Origin: Streptomyces subrutilus | GTDB taxonomy: Bacteria > Actinomycetota > Actinomycetes > Streptomycetales > Streptomycetaceae | Length of the DNA stretch: 64,000 bases | Direction: 5' to 3' | Assembly (NCBI RefSeq): GCF_008704535.1 | Contig: NZ_CP023701.1 | Coordinates: 310,001-374,000 of the forward strand | In this document: piece by piece, positions 24,749 through 33,963 of the stretch | How positions within the stretch are numbered: the stretch's first letter is position 1 | Layout of the letters: each line of letters begins with the position of its first letter | Notes under the pieces: model-generated | The model's database searches: none | Seen by the model: only the letters and a program-made list of their open reading frames with translations | What the model was told of the DNA's origin: nothing | Translations under genes and position numbers: made by a program

Positions 24749-25606
24749 ATGGGAGTTCTGATCGTTCTCCTGGTCGTCCTCGCAGCTCTCGTCCTGCTCG
24801 TACTCGCCATGGCCGTCAAGGTCGTCAAGCAGTACGAGCAGGGCGTGCTGTTCCGGTTCGGCCGGCTCATCGGCACCCGCAGGCCGGGCCTGCGCCTCAT
24901 CGTGCCGTTCGCGGACGTCCTGCACCGGGTGTCCCTGCGGATCGTCACCATGCCCATCCAGTCCCAGGGCATCATCACCCGGGACAACGTCAGCGTCGAC
25001 GTCTCCGCGGTCGCGTACTTCCGCGTCGTCGACGGCGTCAAATCGGTCGTCGCGATCGAGAACGTCGGAGCGGCCATCAACCAGATCGCCCAGACCACGC
25101 TGCGCAAGGTCGTCGGCCAGCACACACTGGACGAGACCCTGTCGGAGACCGACCGCATCAACCTCGGCATCCGCGAGATCCTCGACGTCACCACCGCCGA
25201 ATGGGGTGTGGAAGTCACCCTGGTCGAGCTGAAGGACATCCAGCTGCCCGACAGCATGAAGCGTGCGATGGCCCGTCAGGCGGAGGCCGAACGGGAGAAG
25301 AGGGCCAAGATCATAAACGCGGAGGGCGAATCGATGGCCGCCGCCGCGCTCGGCGACGCCTCCGATTCCATGATGGCCCACCCGCTCGCCCTGCAACTGC
25401 GCAACCTGCAGAGCCTGGTGGAGATCGGTGTCGACAAGAACACCACCGTGGTCTTCCCCGCACCGCTCATGAGCACCATCGGCGAACTCGGCGCCTTCCT
25501 CGCCCGCGAAACCGCGGCCGCAACGTCCCAGACGGCGCCCGCGCCCGAGCTCACCGCGTCGGTCCCCGGCCGTCCCCTGCCGAACGGAGCGGTCAAGACC
25601 GTATGA
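24749..25606 (+). CDS. Slipin / SPFH (stomatin-like) membrane protein
   Basis: The product has 285 aa. One N-terminal membrane helix ([19 protein letters not shown]) precedes an SPFH/band-7 domain ([51 protein letters not shown]). A charged coiled-coil stretch then has [20 protein letters not shown], and an Ala/Pro-rich tail follows. Slipins oligomerise at the membrane and organise microdomains; many are paired with an NfeD protease, which is absent here. GGGAGGAGCAGCACC lies upstream of ATG 24749. The 210 bp before it hold no gene. Confidence 0.93.
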   Translation: MGVLIVLLVVLAALVLLVLAMAVKVVKQYEQGVLFRFGRLIGTRRPGLRLIVPFADVLHRVSLRIVTMPIQSQGIITRDNVSVDVSAVAYFRVVDGVKSVVAIENVGAAINQIAQTTLRKVVGQHTLDETLSETDRINLGIREILDVTTAEWGVEVTLVELKDIQLPDSMKRAMARQAEAEREKRAKIINAEGESMAAAALGDASDSMMAHPLALQLRNLQSLVEIGVDKNTTVVFPAPLMSTIGELGAFLARETAAATSQTAPAPELTASVPGRPLPNGAVKTV

Positions 25607-25886
25607 GCGAGATCGGCGGTCCGCCGCATCGTCAGTCCCGGCAGATGGGCCACCGCGCAGCCCAGTGGGCTGCCGGGTGGTCGTCTTCCGGGACCGCCTC
25701 CACCCGGCACCCTCACCTCGCACCAGCCGTGATGGACTCCGGACTCCCGGGGAGGTGTCACGCCGAGGTCGCCACGGTCGGCCGGTGACGACGCAAGGCC
25801 AGCGTTTCGGGCAGATGTCAGGGCAATTCGGCCTCGCAAAGCCGGTCCTGGTACCGGGCCTGGACATCGCGTCGTACTCACATGCC
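25607..25886. other. No gene seen
   Basis: A 280-bp gap between the slipin gene and the decayed oxidoreductase shows no credible frame, hairpin or ribosome site. Confidence 0.4.
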
Positions 25887-26596
25887 ATGAGCTTGGGGAG
25901 AGTAGGTATCCGGAGCCTGGCCTTCACCCACGGGAATGGACACCGTGCAGCTCAGGCCGCCGCCGAACTGGAGGAGTTGGGCTACGGCACGCTCTGGTCG
26001 GCGGCCGTCCCGGCGGACATCCCCGTGGTGACCTCGTCAGGCCGGCCGAGCTGCTCGCGGCCACCGACCGCATCACCGTGGCCACCGCAGGCGTGTCGAT
26101 CTGGACGCAGGAGGCGGCCACACTCGCCGCGGGCTGTCACGCACTGCCGCCCGCTCGTCGTGAGCGCCTGATACTCGGTCTGGCCGTGAGCCACCCGCTG
26201 ACCGAAGCGCGCTACCGCCTCCCGTACACGGCCCTCTGCACCTATTTCGACGAGTTGGACGGCTCAACCGTGCCGTCCGCCCGCGCGACTGCTCGCGCGG
26301 CACTGGCTCCGTGCCTGATCCAGCCGAACTACGCGAACGCCTGGCTGCGTTCAGGGTTCACCACGAGCGACCTGTCAGCACCGGGAAGCGACCGTCTCAT
26401 CGACGAGGTCTTCGCCCGGGGCACACCCGAACGGATCGCCGACCGGATCACCGAACACCTGACCGCAGGTGCCGACCACGTGGCGGTCCAGGTCGTCACG
26501 CGCTCACCGCACAGCTTCCCGCGAGCCGAGTGGCGGGCCCTTGCCGAGGTACTCCTGAGCGACCGGTCACCCGGGTTGAGCGAGTCTCGGCGCTGA
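25887..26596 (+). pseudogene. LLM-class F420-dependent oxidoreductase, decayed
   Basis: From ATG 25887 the frame has the N-terminus of an LLM-class F420-type enzyme (SLGRVGIRSLAFTHGNGHRA, AAELEELGYGTLW). After a shift near 26030 it continues in another frame (VATAGVSIWTQEAATLAAGC, SHPLTEARYRLPY). The sequence then jumps directly to SARATARAALAPCLIQPNYA, losing roughly 60-70 central residues, and finishes with the family C-terminus (GTPERIADRITEHLTAGADH, AEWRALAEVLLS). Frameshift plus internal deletion make it non-functional. Confidence 0.75.
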
Positions 26597-26883
26597 AGCG
26601 CGCCGAGCGAAGCAGGCAGGGGCCTGCCCGGACGCCGCTGCACCATCTGCTCGCACGGCTTCGCTTGCGCCCCGGCGTGTTGCACGGCCCCGACGGTCGG
26701 ACGGCCGGGTCGTTTTGAGGCGTTCACGAGGACGAGCGACGCCGGATCCGGGCCGGGCGGGCGGCGCGCCATCCGGAACGGCCGAGGGCCGTGAGCAGGG
26801 TTTCGCCGCCACGTGAGGCTGCCGCACCCGCCGCCTGACGGCCGCGCCTCCCGGCGTCGCAAGCCGTCGTAGGGCCCCGGCCC
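26597..26883. other. No gene seen
   Basis: Between the decayed oxidoreductase and the small minus-strand frame nothing convincing was found. Confidence 0.35.
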
Positions 26884-27117
26884 TCACCGCCTACGCGGCT
26901 GCGTTCGCCGCGCCGCGCCTCCGGTCTCCGACCCCACCGCGGCCGCAGGACGGTCGCAGTCCGCCACTCGGTCTACGGGTGGGGGCTGGGATGTCGTATC
27001 GTGGATGAGTTCCTGTGCCGAGTCGTCGGTGGCAGTGATCGGATCTCCTGTTCCTTCTGTGTCGATCTTGAGGTGACGTCCTATCAACCAGGCCGTGTAG
27101 TCGTCCGTGTTCCCCAC
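26884..27117 (-). CDS. Possible small hypothetical protein, 77 aa
   Basis: A GTG-started frame encodes GNTDDYTAWLIGRHLKIDTE, then a polar acidic middle and an Arg-rich tail. The first 50 residues have plausible composition for an actinobacterial protein, but no ribosome site is visible before the GTG and the end is low quality. It may equally be a gene fragment. Confidence 0.3.
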   Translation of the reverse strand: MGNTDDYTAWLIGRHLKIDTEGTGDPITATDDSAQELIHDTTSQPPPVDRVADCDRPAAAVGSETGGAARRTQPRRR

Positions 27118-27296
27118 GTGCTGTCGTGACGCACGTGTCCGGGGGCGGACGTCGCGCTTGCCTGAGTTGCGTCACCCTCCCCGCAGTCTTCCTTCCCGGG
27201 TGCAGCTCTGCCGTCTGCCCCGGGTTTCGCGTGTCCGGCCCCGGTGCGGCCGTCGGCAGGGCTCCCCGATCCCCTTGGATCAGGAGTTTCCCCGTC

Positions 27297-28775
27297 GTGT
27301 CTTCCTCCGCGCTCGACAACGAGCCGCAGCACACCGCCCGGCCCCCAGCCCACCCCACAGCCGGCCTGTCGAAGATGGGCTCGGCCGCCTGGATCGCGCT
27401 CTTGGCACTGCTGGGCGCCGAGCTCATGGACATGATCGACCAGTCGGTCGTCCTGACCGCCCTGCCCGCGATCCAGGAATCGACCGGCGCCGGCCCGGAC
27501 GCGGTGCAGTGGCTGACCACCGGCTATTCACTGCCCATCGCCGTCGGGCTGATCACCGGCGGTCGCCTCGGCGACCGCTACGGCCGACGCAGGGTCCTCC
27601 TCATCGGCACCGTCGTGTTCACCACGGCTTCGCTGCTGTGCGGCCTTGCTGGCGGCGCGGGCGTGCTGATCGGCGCCCGCGGGCTCCAGGGCCTGGGCGT
27701 GGCCCTGATGATCCCGCAGATCCTGGCCACCCTCCATGTCACCTTCGAGGGGCAGAACCGCAGCAAAGTGTTCGGCCTGTACGGGGCCGTCATGTCCCTC
27801 GCCAATGTCCTGGGCCCGGTGATGGGCGGTCTATTGACCGAGGCCGACCTGTTCGGGCTGTCCTGGCGGCCGATCTTCCTGGTCAACGTGCCCGTCGGCC
27901 TCGCCGTGATCCTCCTGGGACGCAGGTTCATCCCCGAGTCGACCGTGAAGAAGGCCGACCGGCTCGACCTGACCGGCATGCTGCTGTCCGCCCTGGCCAT
28001 CGTCCTGATCGTCTTCCCGCTCACCGAGGGGCACCTCCGTCACTGGCCGCTGTGGTGCTTCGCCCTGCTCGGCGCGGGCCTTCTCGTCCTCGGTGGTTTC
28101 CTGCGCCACCAGCAGCGCAAGCAGGGCCGTGCCCCGCTCGTGGCCCTGTCCCTCTTCCGAAGCCGGCAGTTCTCCGGCGGCATGGCCGCGCAGCTGGTGC
28201 ACGGCCTGCTGTGCGGGCTGTTCTTCATGACCTGGACGCTCTACCTCCAGCGCGGCCTGGGCATGAGCCCCTTCCACGCGGCCCTGGCCTTCGTACTGCT
28301 CTCCCTGGGAGAGCTGGCGGGCGCGACGGTCACGGCGAAGACCGGCGGACGCTTCGCCCGCCGGCTGCCACAGGCCGGAGCCCTCATCACGCTCGCCTCG
28401 ACGGCGGCCTACGGGCTCCAGATCGACGCAGGCCAGGCGGACCTGACCCTGCTCGGGATGACCGCTCCGGTGGTACTGATCGGCTTCGGCCTCGGCATGG
28501 TCGGCGGTCCGCTCGCCGACATGTCACTGGCCAGGGTGCCCCACGAGGACGCCGGGTCGGCCTCGGGCCTGTTCAATACCGTCATGCACCTGGGCATCGC
28601 CCTCGGTACCGCGCTGACCGCCCTGGTGTTCTTCGCCATCACCGGCGGCTCTGCCGACGCCGGACTCCACCGCGACGCGTTCACTGCCGTACTGCGGTGG
28701 GTCGCCAGCCTCCTCGCCCTGATGTGGGCCCTGCTGTTCTGCCTGCCCGAACAGGCCGACAACCAGGCCGACTGA
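27297..28775 (+). CDS. MFS drug exporter, DHA2 (14-helix) family
   Basis: The product is 492 aa from GTG 27297 (CAGGAGTTTCCCCGTC upstream); earlier in-frame starts are unlikely. Fourteen membrane helices are predicted by eye. DHA2-type motifs are DQSVVLTALPAIQ (helix 1), GRLGDRYGRRRVLLIG (motif A), ARGLQGLGVALMIP (motif B) and GPVMGGLLTE (motif C). It is a proton-driven exporter of drugs or metabolites. A terminator follows at once, and a frameshifted TetR-type gene lies 390 bp downstream, so its original local repressor may be lost. Confidence 0.93.
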   Translation: MSSSALDNEPQHTARPPAHPTAGLSKMGSAAWIALLALLGAELMDMIDQSVVLTALPAIQESTGAGPDAVQWLTTGYSLPIAVGLITGGRLGDRYGRRRVLLIGTVVFTTASLLCGLAGGAGVLIGARGLQGLGVALMIPQILATLHVTFEGQNRSKVFGLYGAVMSLANVLGPVMGGLLTEADLFGLSWRPIFLVNVPVGLAVILLGRRFIPESTVKKADRLDLTGMLLSALAIVLIVFPLTEGHLRHWPLWCFALLGAGLLVLGGFLRHQQRKQGRAPLVALSLFRSRQFSGGMAAQLVHGLLCGLFFMTWTLYLQRGLGMSPFHAALAFVLLSLGELAGATVTAKTGGRFARRLPQAGALITLASTAAYGLQIDAGQADLTLLGMTAPVVLIGFGLGMVGGPLADMSLARVPHEDAGSASGLFNTVMHLGIALGTALTALVFFAITGGSADAGLHRDAFTAVLRWVASLLALMWALLFCLPEQADNQAD

Positions 28776-28780
28776 GCCAC

Positions 28781-28815
28781 GCCCGGGCTCCGGCCACCGG
28801 CCGGAGCCCGGGCGC
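28781..28815 (+). terminator. Terminator of MFS gene
   Basis: A perfect 16-bp stem (CGCCCGGGCTCCGGCC) with ACC loop begins 5 bp after the MFS stop codon. Confidence 0.85.
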
Positions 28816-29165
28816 CGAACAACCGGCAGCAGCACACCCTGAACCCGGAGCGACTCCAACCCGACCAGCCACGCGCGGCCGGTCGGCGCGCGAGCAGACG
28901 GGCGGGCGGGACGCGGGTCACGTGCGGCGCCGCAGCCCCACAATCAACAGCGCCCCACCGAAGGGCGGCACCCCGGGCGACCGGGCAGCAGCCAAAGAAG
29001 CGGCCGACAGCGCGGGCGGCTGCCGCGCAGCCCGGACGGGCGGCACCACAGCAGGGTCTTCGAGCGCGGTGGGGTCTACTCGTGGCTGCTCTGGAGCGCC
29101 GTCACGGGCTCGCTGCTGCTGGCCGGACACCCGCGTCGGCGCGCGGTGACGGCGGGCGTCCCGGC
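28816..29165. other. No gene seen
   Basis: A 350-bp gap between the MFS terminator and the broken TetR gene holds no credible gene; it should contain the former TetR promoter. Confidence 0.35.
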
Positions 29166-29703
29166 ATGACCCGGGAGACGCAGCGCCCGCCACGAGCGGA
29201 CGCGGAGCGAAACCGCCAGCTGATCATGCGGACAGCCAGCCGGATGTTCGCGCGGCGCGGCACCCCGGCCCTCTGAACGAGATCGCGCGCGAGGCAGGCA
29301 TCGGCGTCGGCACGGCGTACCGGCGCTTCCCCGACCTCCAGTCGTTGATCGGCGCCCTGTTCGCCGAGCGGTCCACCACGTTCCTCCACCTCGCGTCGGT
29401 GTCCGCGCAGCAGTCGGACCCTGGGCATGCCCTGCGCCACTACCTCCTGGAGGCGGCGGGGTGGCGGTCCGGCGACCGCGCGCTGGAGGTCGTTCTCGCC
29501 CGCGCGAGCATGGAGGCGGAGCCGATCCCCCGGATACGCGACGAACTCGCCCGACTCGGCGAGGGCCTGGCGGAACGGGCCGTGGCGGCGGGCGCGGTCC
29601 GTGGGGACTTCACCGGCGCCGGCGTGTACGCGTTTCCGTACATGGTCGGCGCCGTGGCCGACCGTACCCACCCCATCGCACCCGGCACCTGGCGCCGCTA
29701 CGG
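29166..29703 (+). pseudogene. TetR-family regulator, frameshifted and truncated
   Basis: ATG 29166 opens a TetR HTH (RADAERNRQLIMRTASRMFA) that meets TGA at 29274-29276. A one-base shift restores LNEIAREAGIGVGTAYRRFP, the recognition helix, and then a ligand-domain start (LIGALFAERSTTFLHLASVS through GAGVYAFPYMVGAVAD). The frame ends in unrelated sequence where the convergent phosphate-transporter gene finishes, so the last helices are gone. The gene is dead. It probably once regulated the neighbouring MFS gene (inference). Confidence 0.75.
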
Positions 29704-29710
29704 CCCAGGG

Positions 29711-30856
29711 TCACGGGCTCTGGTGCTGGGGGACCGAGGAGCGGACCTCCTCGATGGGGGGCGCGTTGACGTTGTCCGGGGTGACGGGTCGTCGGCGGGC
29801 GAGGACCGCGAGCAGCGTGGCGCAGGCAGCGGTGACGGTCGCCACCAGGGCGACCCCGAGCCCGCCGCGGTCCGCGGCCGAGGCGGAGAGGGAGCCCAGG
29901 AGCGCCGCCGCGGGGAGGGTGAGGACCCAGGAGACGGCGATCCGCCCGGCGACCTTCCAGCGCACGTCCGCCCGGCCGTGGCCGAGCCCTGCGCCGAGGA
30001 TGCTCCCGGTGCAGACCTGCGTGGTGGAGAGCGCGAACCCCAGGTGCGTCGAGGCGAGGATGACGGTGGCCGCGCTGGTCTCGGCCGCGAAGCCCTGTGC
30101 GGGCGCGATGGCGGTGAGCTTGCGGCCCATGGTCCGGATGATCCGCCAGCCGCCCGCGTACGTGCCCAGCGAGATCGCCAGGCCCGCCATGAGCACCACC
30201 CACCAGGGCGGGCCCGAACCGGCACCGAGAACGCCGGCGGAGACGAGGGCGAGGGTGATGACGCCCATCGTCTTCTGGGCGTCGTTGGTGCCGTGGGCCA
30301 AGGCCACGAGGGAGGCCGAACCCACCTGTCCTACGCGGTACCCGCGTTCGCTCGTGTCCCGGGCCGCCCGCCGGGTGATCCCGTAGGCCAGCCGGGTGGC
30401 CGACACGGCCACCACGCACGCGATGACCGGTGAGGCGAGCGCGGGCACCAGGACCTTCTCGTTGACCTCGCCCATGTTGACGGCCGCCCGTCCGGCGCCC
30501 GTCCAGACCGCCCCGATCAGGCCACCGAGCAGCGCGTAGGTGGAACTCGACGGCAGGCCGAGGTACCAGGTCAGCAGGTTCCACAGGACGGCTCCGGATA
30601 GCCCGGCGAAAATCATCTCCAGGGAGATCTTCGAATCGTCGACGATGCCGCCGGAGATCGTTTCCGCGACCTTCACGGAGAGGAAGGCACCGGCCAGATT
30701 GAGTACCCCGGCAACCGTGACGGCCACCCGCGGGGTGAGCGCGCCGGTGGCGACGGAGGTTGCCATGGCGTTGGCCGTGTCGTGGAAGCCGTTGGTGAAG
30801 TCGAAGGCCAGCGCCGTCACGATCACCAGTACGAGGAGCAATGTGCCCGAGCCCAC
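29711..30856 (-). CDS. PiT-family inorganic phosphate transporter
   Basis: The product is 381 aa from GTG 30856 (GGAGGTCGGCG upstream); in-frame sequence further 5' is not membrane-protein-like. Ten to twelve helices are seen. The two PHO-4 signatures are present: DFTNGFHDTANAMATSVATG near the N-terminus and ALAHGTNDAQKTMGVITLAL in the second half. It is a low-affinity symporter of metal-phosphate with H+ or Na+. No PhoU-like (DUF47) gene, a frequent partner, is adjacent. The C-terminus (PPIEEVRSSVPQ) overruns the truncated TetR gene. Confidence 0.92.
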   Translation of the reverse strand: MGSGTLLLVLVIVTALAFDFTNGFHDTANAMATSVATGALTPRVAVTVAGVLNLAGAFLSVKVAETISGGIVDDSKISLEMIFAGLSGAVLWNLLTWYLGLPSSSTYALLGGLIGAVWTGAGRAAVNMGEVNEKVLVPALASPVIACVVAVSATRLAYGITRRAARDTSERGYRVGQVGSASLVALAHGTNDAQKTMGVITLALVSAGVLGAGSGPPWWVVLMAGLAISLGTYAGGWRIIRTMGRKLTAIAPAQGFAAETSAATVILASTHLGFALSTTQVCTGSILGAGLGHGRADVRWKVAGRIAVSWVLTLPAAALLGSLSASAADRGGLGVALVATVTAACATLLAVLARRRPVTPDNVNAPPIEEVRSSVPQHQSP

Positions 30857-31361
30857 CGCCGACCTCCGCAACGCCGCACGCGGCTCCCTGCCCCTCCCGG
30901 CCGCAACGGCTGGGGAAGGCCACGCTAGGCGAAGCGCCCTGGCATGTGTTGCTCCGCCACGCACGCCCGTCGATCACAGCGAGCTCCAGGGGTGGGTGAC
31001 GGGCAGAGACCTTGCCCTCACCCTCCATTTTCCTCTCGGCGACCGTACGGCGGACGCGGCACCACCGGACGGACGCCGCCGGACAGCGGCGGGCGGTACC
31101 ACGCGCGGACGGGCGGCCGGGCAGGACCGCAGCAGCCCGACCACGACCCCGTCCTGGGCCGTGCCAGGGCGGTCCGGACCGGCCTGGCACGGATGCGGTG
31201 CCAGGGCGCCCCGAAGCGGCCTCCGTCTCCTTCCTCCCGGGTCACGCCCGCGCCGTGGACCGGCACCGCCAACCCGGCCGTCGCCGTACGCTCCGGCGTC
31301 CCTACCGTTCGCGCACGTTCCGTACCGTCCAGGGACCGGAGCCGAACGTCCCGCTCTGCGG
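30857..31361. other. No gene seen
   Basis: About 500 bp upstream of the phosphate-transporter gene show frames open by composition only. This region should contain its promoter; no phosphate box was confidently recognised. Confidence 0.35.
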
Positions 31362-31535
31362 CCATGTCCCTGACCGTAGGCACCATCCCGAGACCTCTGC
31401 GGCACATCCACCGGGAAGGAGCCTCAGGCCCGGACCGTTACCGCCCTTGCGGACGCGCTGAAGCTGGACGCGGGTGGTCGCGTAAGGCTGATCCAGTCGG
31501 CGCGATCACTGGACGCGTGGTGGGGCTCATCGCCG
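31362..31535 (+). pseudogene. Remnant of an HTH regulator
   Basis: Near 31434-31535 a frame reads TVTALADALKLDAGGRVRLI then QSARSLDAWWG. This is the segment following the XRE helix-turn-helix in many Streptomyces NB-ARC or SARP-like regulators. Upstream codons (SLTVGTI) are in another frame. No start, HTH core or effector domain remains, so it is a fragment. Confidence 0.45.
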
Positions 31536-31576
31536 CCCCGTCTTCACCGCCCCGGGGTTTTCGAACGTTCAGATCC
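31536..31576. repeat. 41-bp dispersed element, copy B
   Basis: This is the second copy of the element at 18969-19009 in the same orientation (CCCCGTCTTCACCGC...GAACGTTCAGATCC). It starts exactly where the HTH-regulator remnant stops and has no intact minus-strand gene downstream. Confidence 0.7.
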
Positions 31577-31927
31577 TTCGATCATTTCGCGCTGGGCAGC
31601 CGGGGCTGCGGAGCCGACTGCTCCCGGGCTGTCGGGCCCTGTGTGTCGCCCCGAAACGGCGAGGACCGCGGCCGGTCGACGGAAGCGGCAGCGTCCCCGA
31701 CCGAGCCGCCCCTCGCAGACGCCGGCTCGACCGATGATCGACATGACGGTCCCTGCCGATGCCACCCCCGCTGGCGGTTGCCACACGGGAGAGCGGGCGG
31801 ATCCCCTGGACGCACCACAGGCGCTCCTGCGCGCGGTGACGCCGCACGGCGGTGCTCGTTGTGCGTCATTGTCCGGCGAATGGATTCGCCTGGGCTCGGC
31901 CGCAGGGCTCCTTGCGGCCGGCAGGCG

Positions 31928-32968
31928 GTGGGAACTGGAGGTAGACCGCCAGCGGCGGCGAACGGGAACCCGACCATCAGGAGGATCAGGCTCGGTGCGG
32001 AGCTTCGACGGCTGCGGCTGGTCCGCGGCCTTACGGGAGCGGAGGTTGCGGGCCGACTGATGGTGTCCCAGCCAAAGATCAGCCTCATGGAGACCGGGCG
32101 CAGGGCGATCAGCCCGCGCGACGTACGGGATCTGTGCGGTCTGTACGGAGTCGAGGACCAGCAGGTCGTCGACGGGCTGATGCGGATGGCGAGGGAGTCG
32201 GGGCGGCCGGGCTGGTGGGTCGCCTACGGGGAGGTGCCCTGCTCGGCCTACATCGGGATGGAGATGGAAACCTCCTCGATCAGCTCCTACGAACCCATGG
32301 TGGTCCCTGGGCTGCTGCAGACCCCCGCCTATGCGGCCACGGTCATCGCGGAAACGATCCCGCGGCTCTCGCCGGAACACGTTGCGGCCCGTGTGGAGGT
32401 ACGGATGCGGCGCCAGCACCGGGCGCACCATCCGGCCCGTCCCTTCCGACTCCGGGTCGTCCTGGACGAATCGGTACTGCTGCGTGTCGTCGGAAGCCCC
32501 GACGTCATGCGCGAACAGCTTGAACACCTGAAGCGCCTCGGAGCGCAGCCGCACGTCAGCGTGCAGGTGCTTCCTCACGGTGCGGGGGCCCATCCCGGGC
32601 TGTGCGGACAGTTCTCCCTCCTCCGTTTCGCCGACTCCCCCGGGGCGGGGACGGTCCATCTGGAGCGGCTGACGAGCGACCTCTACCTGGAGAAACGATC
32701 GGAGGTCCGGAGTTACGGTGCGCTGTACGACCGTCTGCGGGCCCAAGCCCTGGACGCGGAAGGCTCCGAGCACCTCATCGCCCGGGCGGCGATGGCCTAT
32801 GCGGACCGGGCGGGCGAACCCCCGCCGCACCCGGCCGCGTTCGATCGGGCGCCGGGCGGTGCGGGCTGCCTGCCCTGTGAGGGGACCTTGCCGGGGGCCG
32901 AGGAGGCCGGCGGCCAGGGGACCTTACCCCGGCCCGCCCGGCGACACAACGCGGCCAGTGAGGCGTAG
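31928..32968 (+). CDS. XRE-family regulator with DUF5753
   Basis: The product is about 346 aa from GTG 31928; ATG 31880 is an alternative, and neither has a clear ribosome site. An XRE HTH lies near residues 14-70 (RLGAELRRLRLVRGLTGAEV, MVSQPKISLMETGRRAISPR). A DUF5753 ligand-like domain follows (YEPMVVPGLLQTPAYAATVI, FRLRVVLDESVLLRVVG, YGALYDRLRAQALD). Streptomyces encodes many of these, often next to a DUF397 gene, absent here. The last ~55 residues (after IARAAMAYADRAG) are low quality and are encoded antisense to the end of the HTTM gene, suggesting loss of the native stop. Confidence 0.82.
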   Translation: MGTGGRPPAAANGNPTIRRIRLGAELRRLRLVRGLTGAEVAGRLMVSQPKISLMETGRRAISPRDVRDLCGLYGVEDQQVVDGLMRMARESGRPGWWVAYGEVPCSAYIGMEMETSSISSYEPMVVPGLLQTPAYAATVIAETIPRLSPEHVAARVEVRMRRQHRAHHPARPFRLRVVLDESVLLRVVGSPDVMREQLEHLKRLGAQPHVSVQVLPHGAGAHPGLCGQFSLLRFADSPGAGTVHLERLTSDLYLEKRSEVRSYGALYDRLRAQALDAEGSEHLIARAAMAYADRAGEPPPHPAAFDRAPGGAGCLPCEGTLPGAEEAGGQGTLPRPARRHNAASEA

Positions 32969-33963
32969 AAGCGGTCGGGGAGGAACACGGCGTCCGCCAC
33001 GATCATCGCGCCGGAGAAAAGGGGCAGTCCCATGATCAACGCGATACCGAGGTGCATCCCCAGCAGCATCACCAGCACCGGATACTTGAGCCTGCCGAAG
33101 AGCACGAAGGGAAACGCCACCTGGAGGAGCACAGTGGTGTAAGTGGCGATCGCGATGAGGAGCGGGTACCCGTCCACGAGGTGGGAGAGGGCCGGCCAAG
33201 GCCGGAAGAGTTCGAGGTTCAGGACGTAGTGGAGTGCGGTGCCGCCGCCCCAGGAAGTGCCCTGGACCTTGTACAGGCCTGCGGATCCGTACAGGAAGCA
33301 GACTTCTGCCGCCATGACGAAGAGTGCGCAGTTGTGCACGACCGTCGTCAGGGTGTCGCGCGCTTCACGGACGGGGTGCGGCGCGCGGCGCGCGTCGTGT
33401 GCGGTGGCGCCGGGTGCCCGGGCCGCGCCGCGGCGTTCCCTGCGAGCGTCCAGGGACCAGCGGCGCCCGCACGCGGTGAAGGCGAGGTAGACGGACATCA
33501 GCAGGATCAGGTTGTCGCCTCCGTCCGTCATGAAGATCGCCTTGGCATGGAACGAGGTCACCACGACGGCGAAGAGGACGGACACGGCACGGGTCCGCCA
33601 GCCCAGCACGAACAGCGCCGACGTGAGGAGGGCGGCCGCGTAGCAGAGTTCGAAGTAGAGGCGACTTTCGGACAGGGCCAGGATGCTGTTCCAGCCCGTC
33701 TGGTCGAAGAGCTGCCGGGAGAGCGCGGGTGTCCAGGGGGAATCGGCCCCCCAGATCTCGTGTCGGTGCGGGAACTCGCGCAGCAGGAAGAGCAGGTAGA
33801 GCATTCCGTACCCGGCCCGCATGACCGATACCGCGTACAGCGAGACGGGCCGGCCCGTGACGACCGCGAGCCCGCGCTGCGCGCTCGCCCGCACGTTCCT
33901 GCCCAGGGTGCCCGACGGCGCGACGGCGCGAGGCCGAGCCGGGATGTTGTGTTCGTCGCTCAC
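32797..33963 (-). CDS. HTTM (SdpB-like) membrane protein
   Basis: The product is 388 aa from GTG 33963 (GAAGGTGACGTCCCC upstream). It is a horizontally transferred transmembrane (HTTM) domain protein, related to SdpB and vitamin-K-dependent gamma-carboxylase, with about eight helices (YAVSVMRAGYGMLYLLFLLR, YFELCYAAALLTSALFVLG, ALFVMAAEVCFLYGSAGLYK, PVLVMLLGMHLGIALIMG). The KVQGTSWGGGTALHYVL loop is typical. GTGA overlaps the stop of the upstream DUF5819 gene, so the two are translationally coupled. In Bacillus, SdpA and SdpB together mature the SdpC toxin; the role in Streptomyces is unproven. The Pro-rich tail overlaps the convergent regulator gene. Confidence 0.88.
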   Translation of the reverse strand: MSDEHNIPARPRAVAPSGTLGRNVRASAQRGLAVVTGRPVSLYAVSVMRAGYGMLYLLFLLREFPHRHEIWGADSPWTPALSRQLFDQTGWNSILALSESRLYFELCYAAALLTSALFVLGWRTRAVSVLFAVVVTSFHAKAIFMTDGGDNLILLMSVYLAFTACGRRWSLDARRERRGAARAPGATAHDARRAPHPVREARDTLTTVVHNCALFVMAAEVCFLYGSAGLYKVQGTSWGGGTALHYVLNLELFRPWPALSHLVDGYPLLIAIATYTTVLLQVAFPFVLFGRLKYPVLVMLLGMHLGIALIMGLPLFSGAMIVADAVFLPDRFYASLAALCRRAGRGKVPWPPASSAPGKVPSQGRQPAPPGARSNAAGCGGGSPARSA

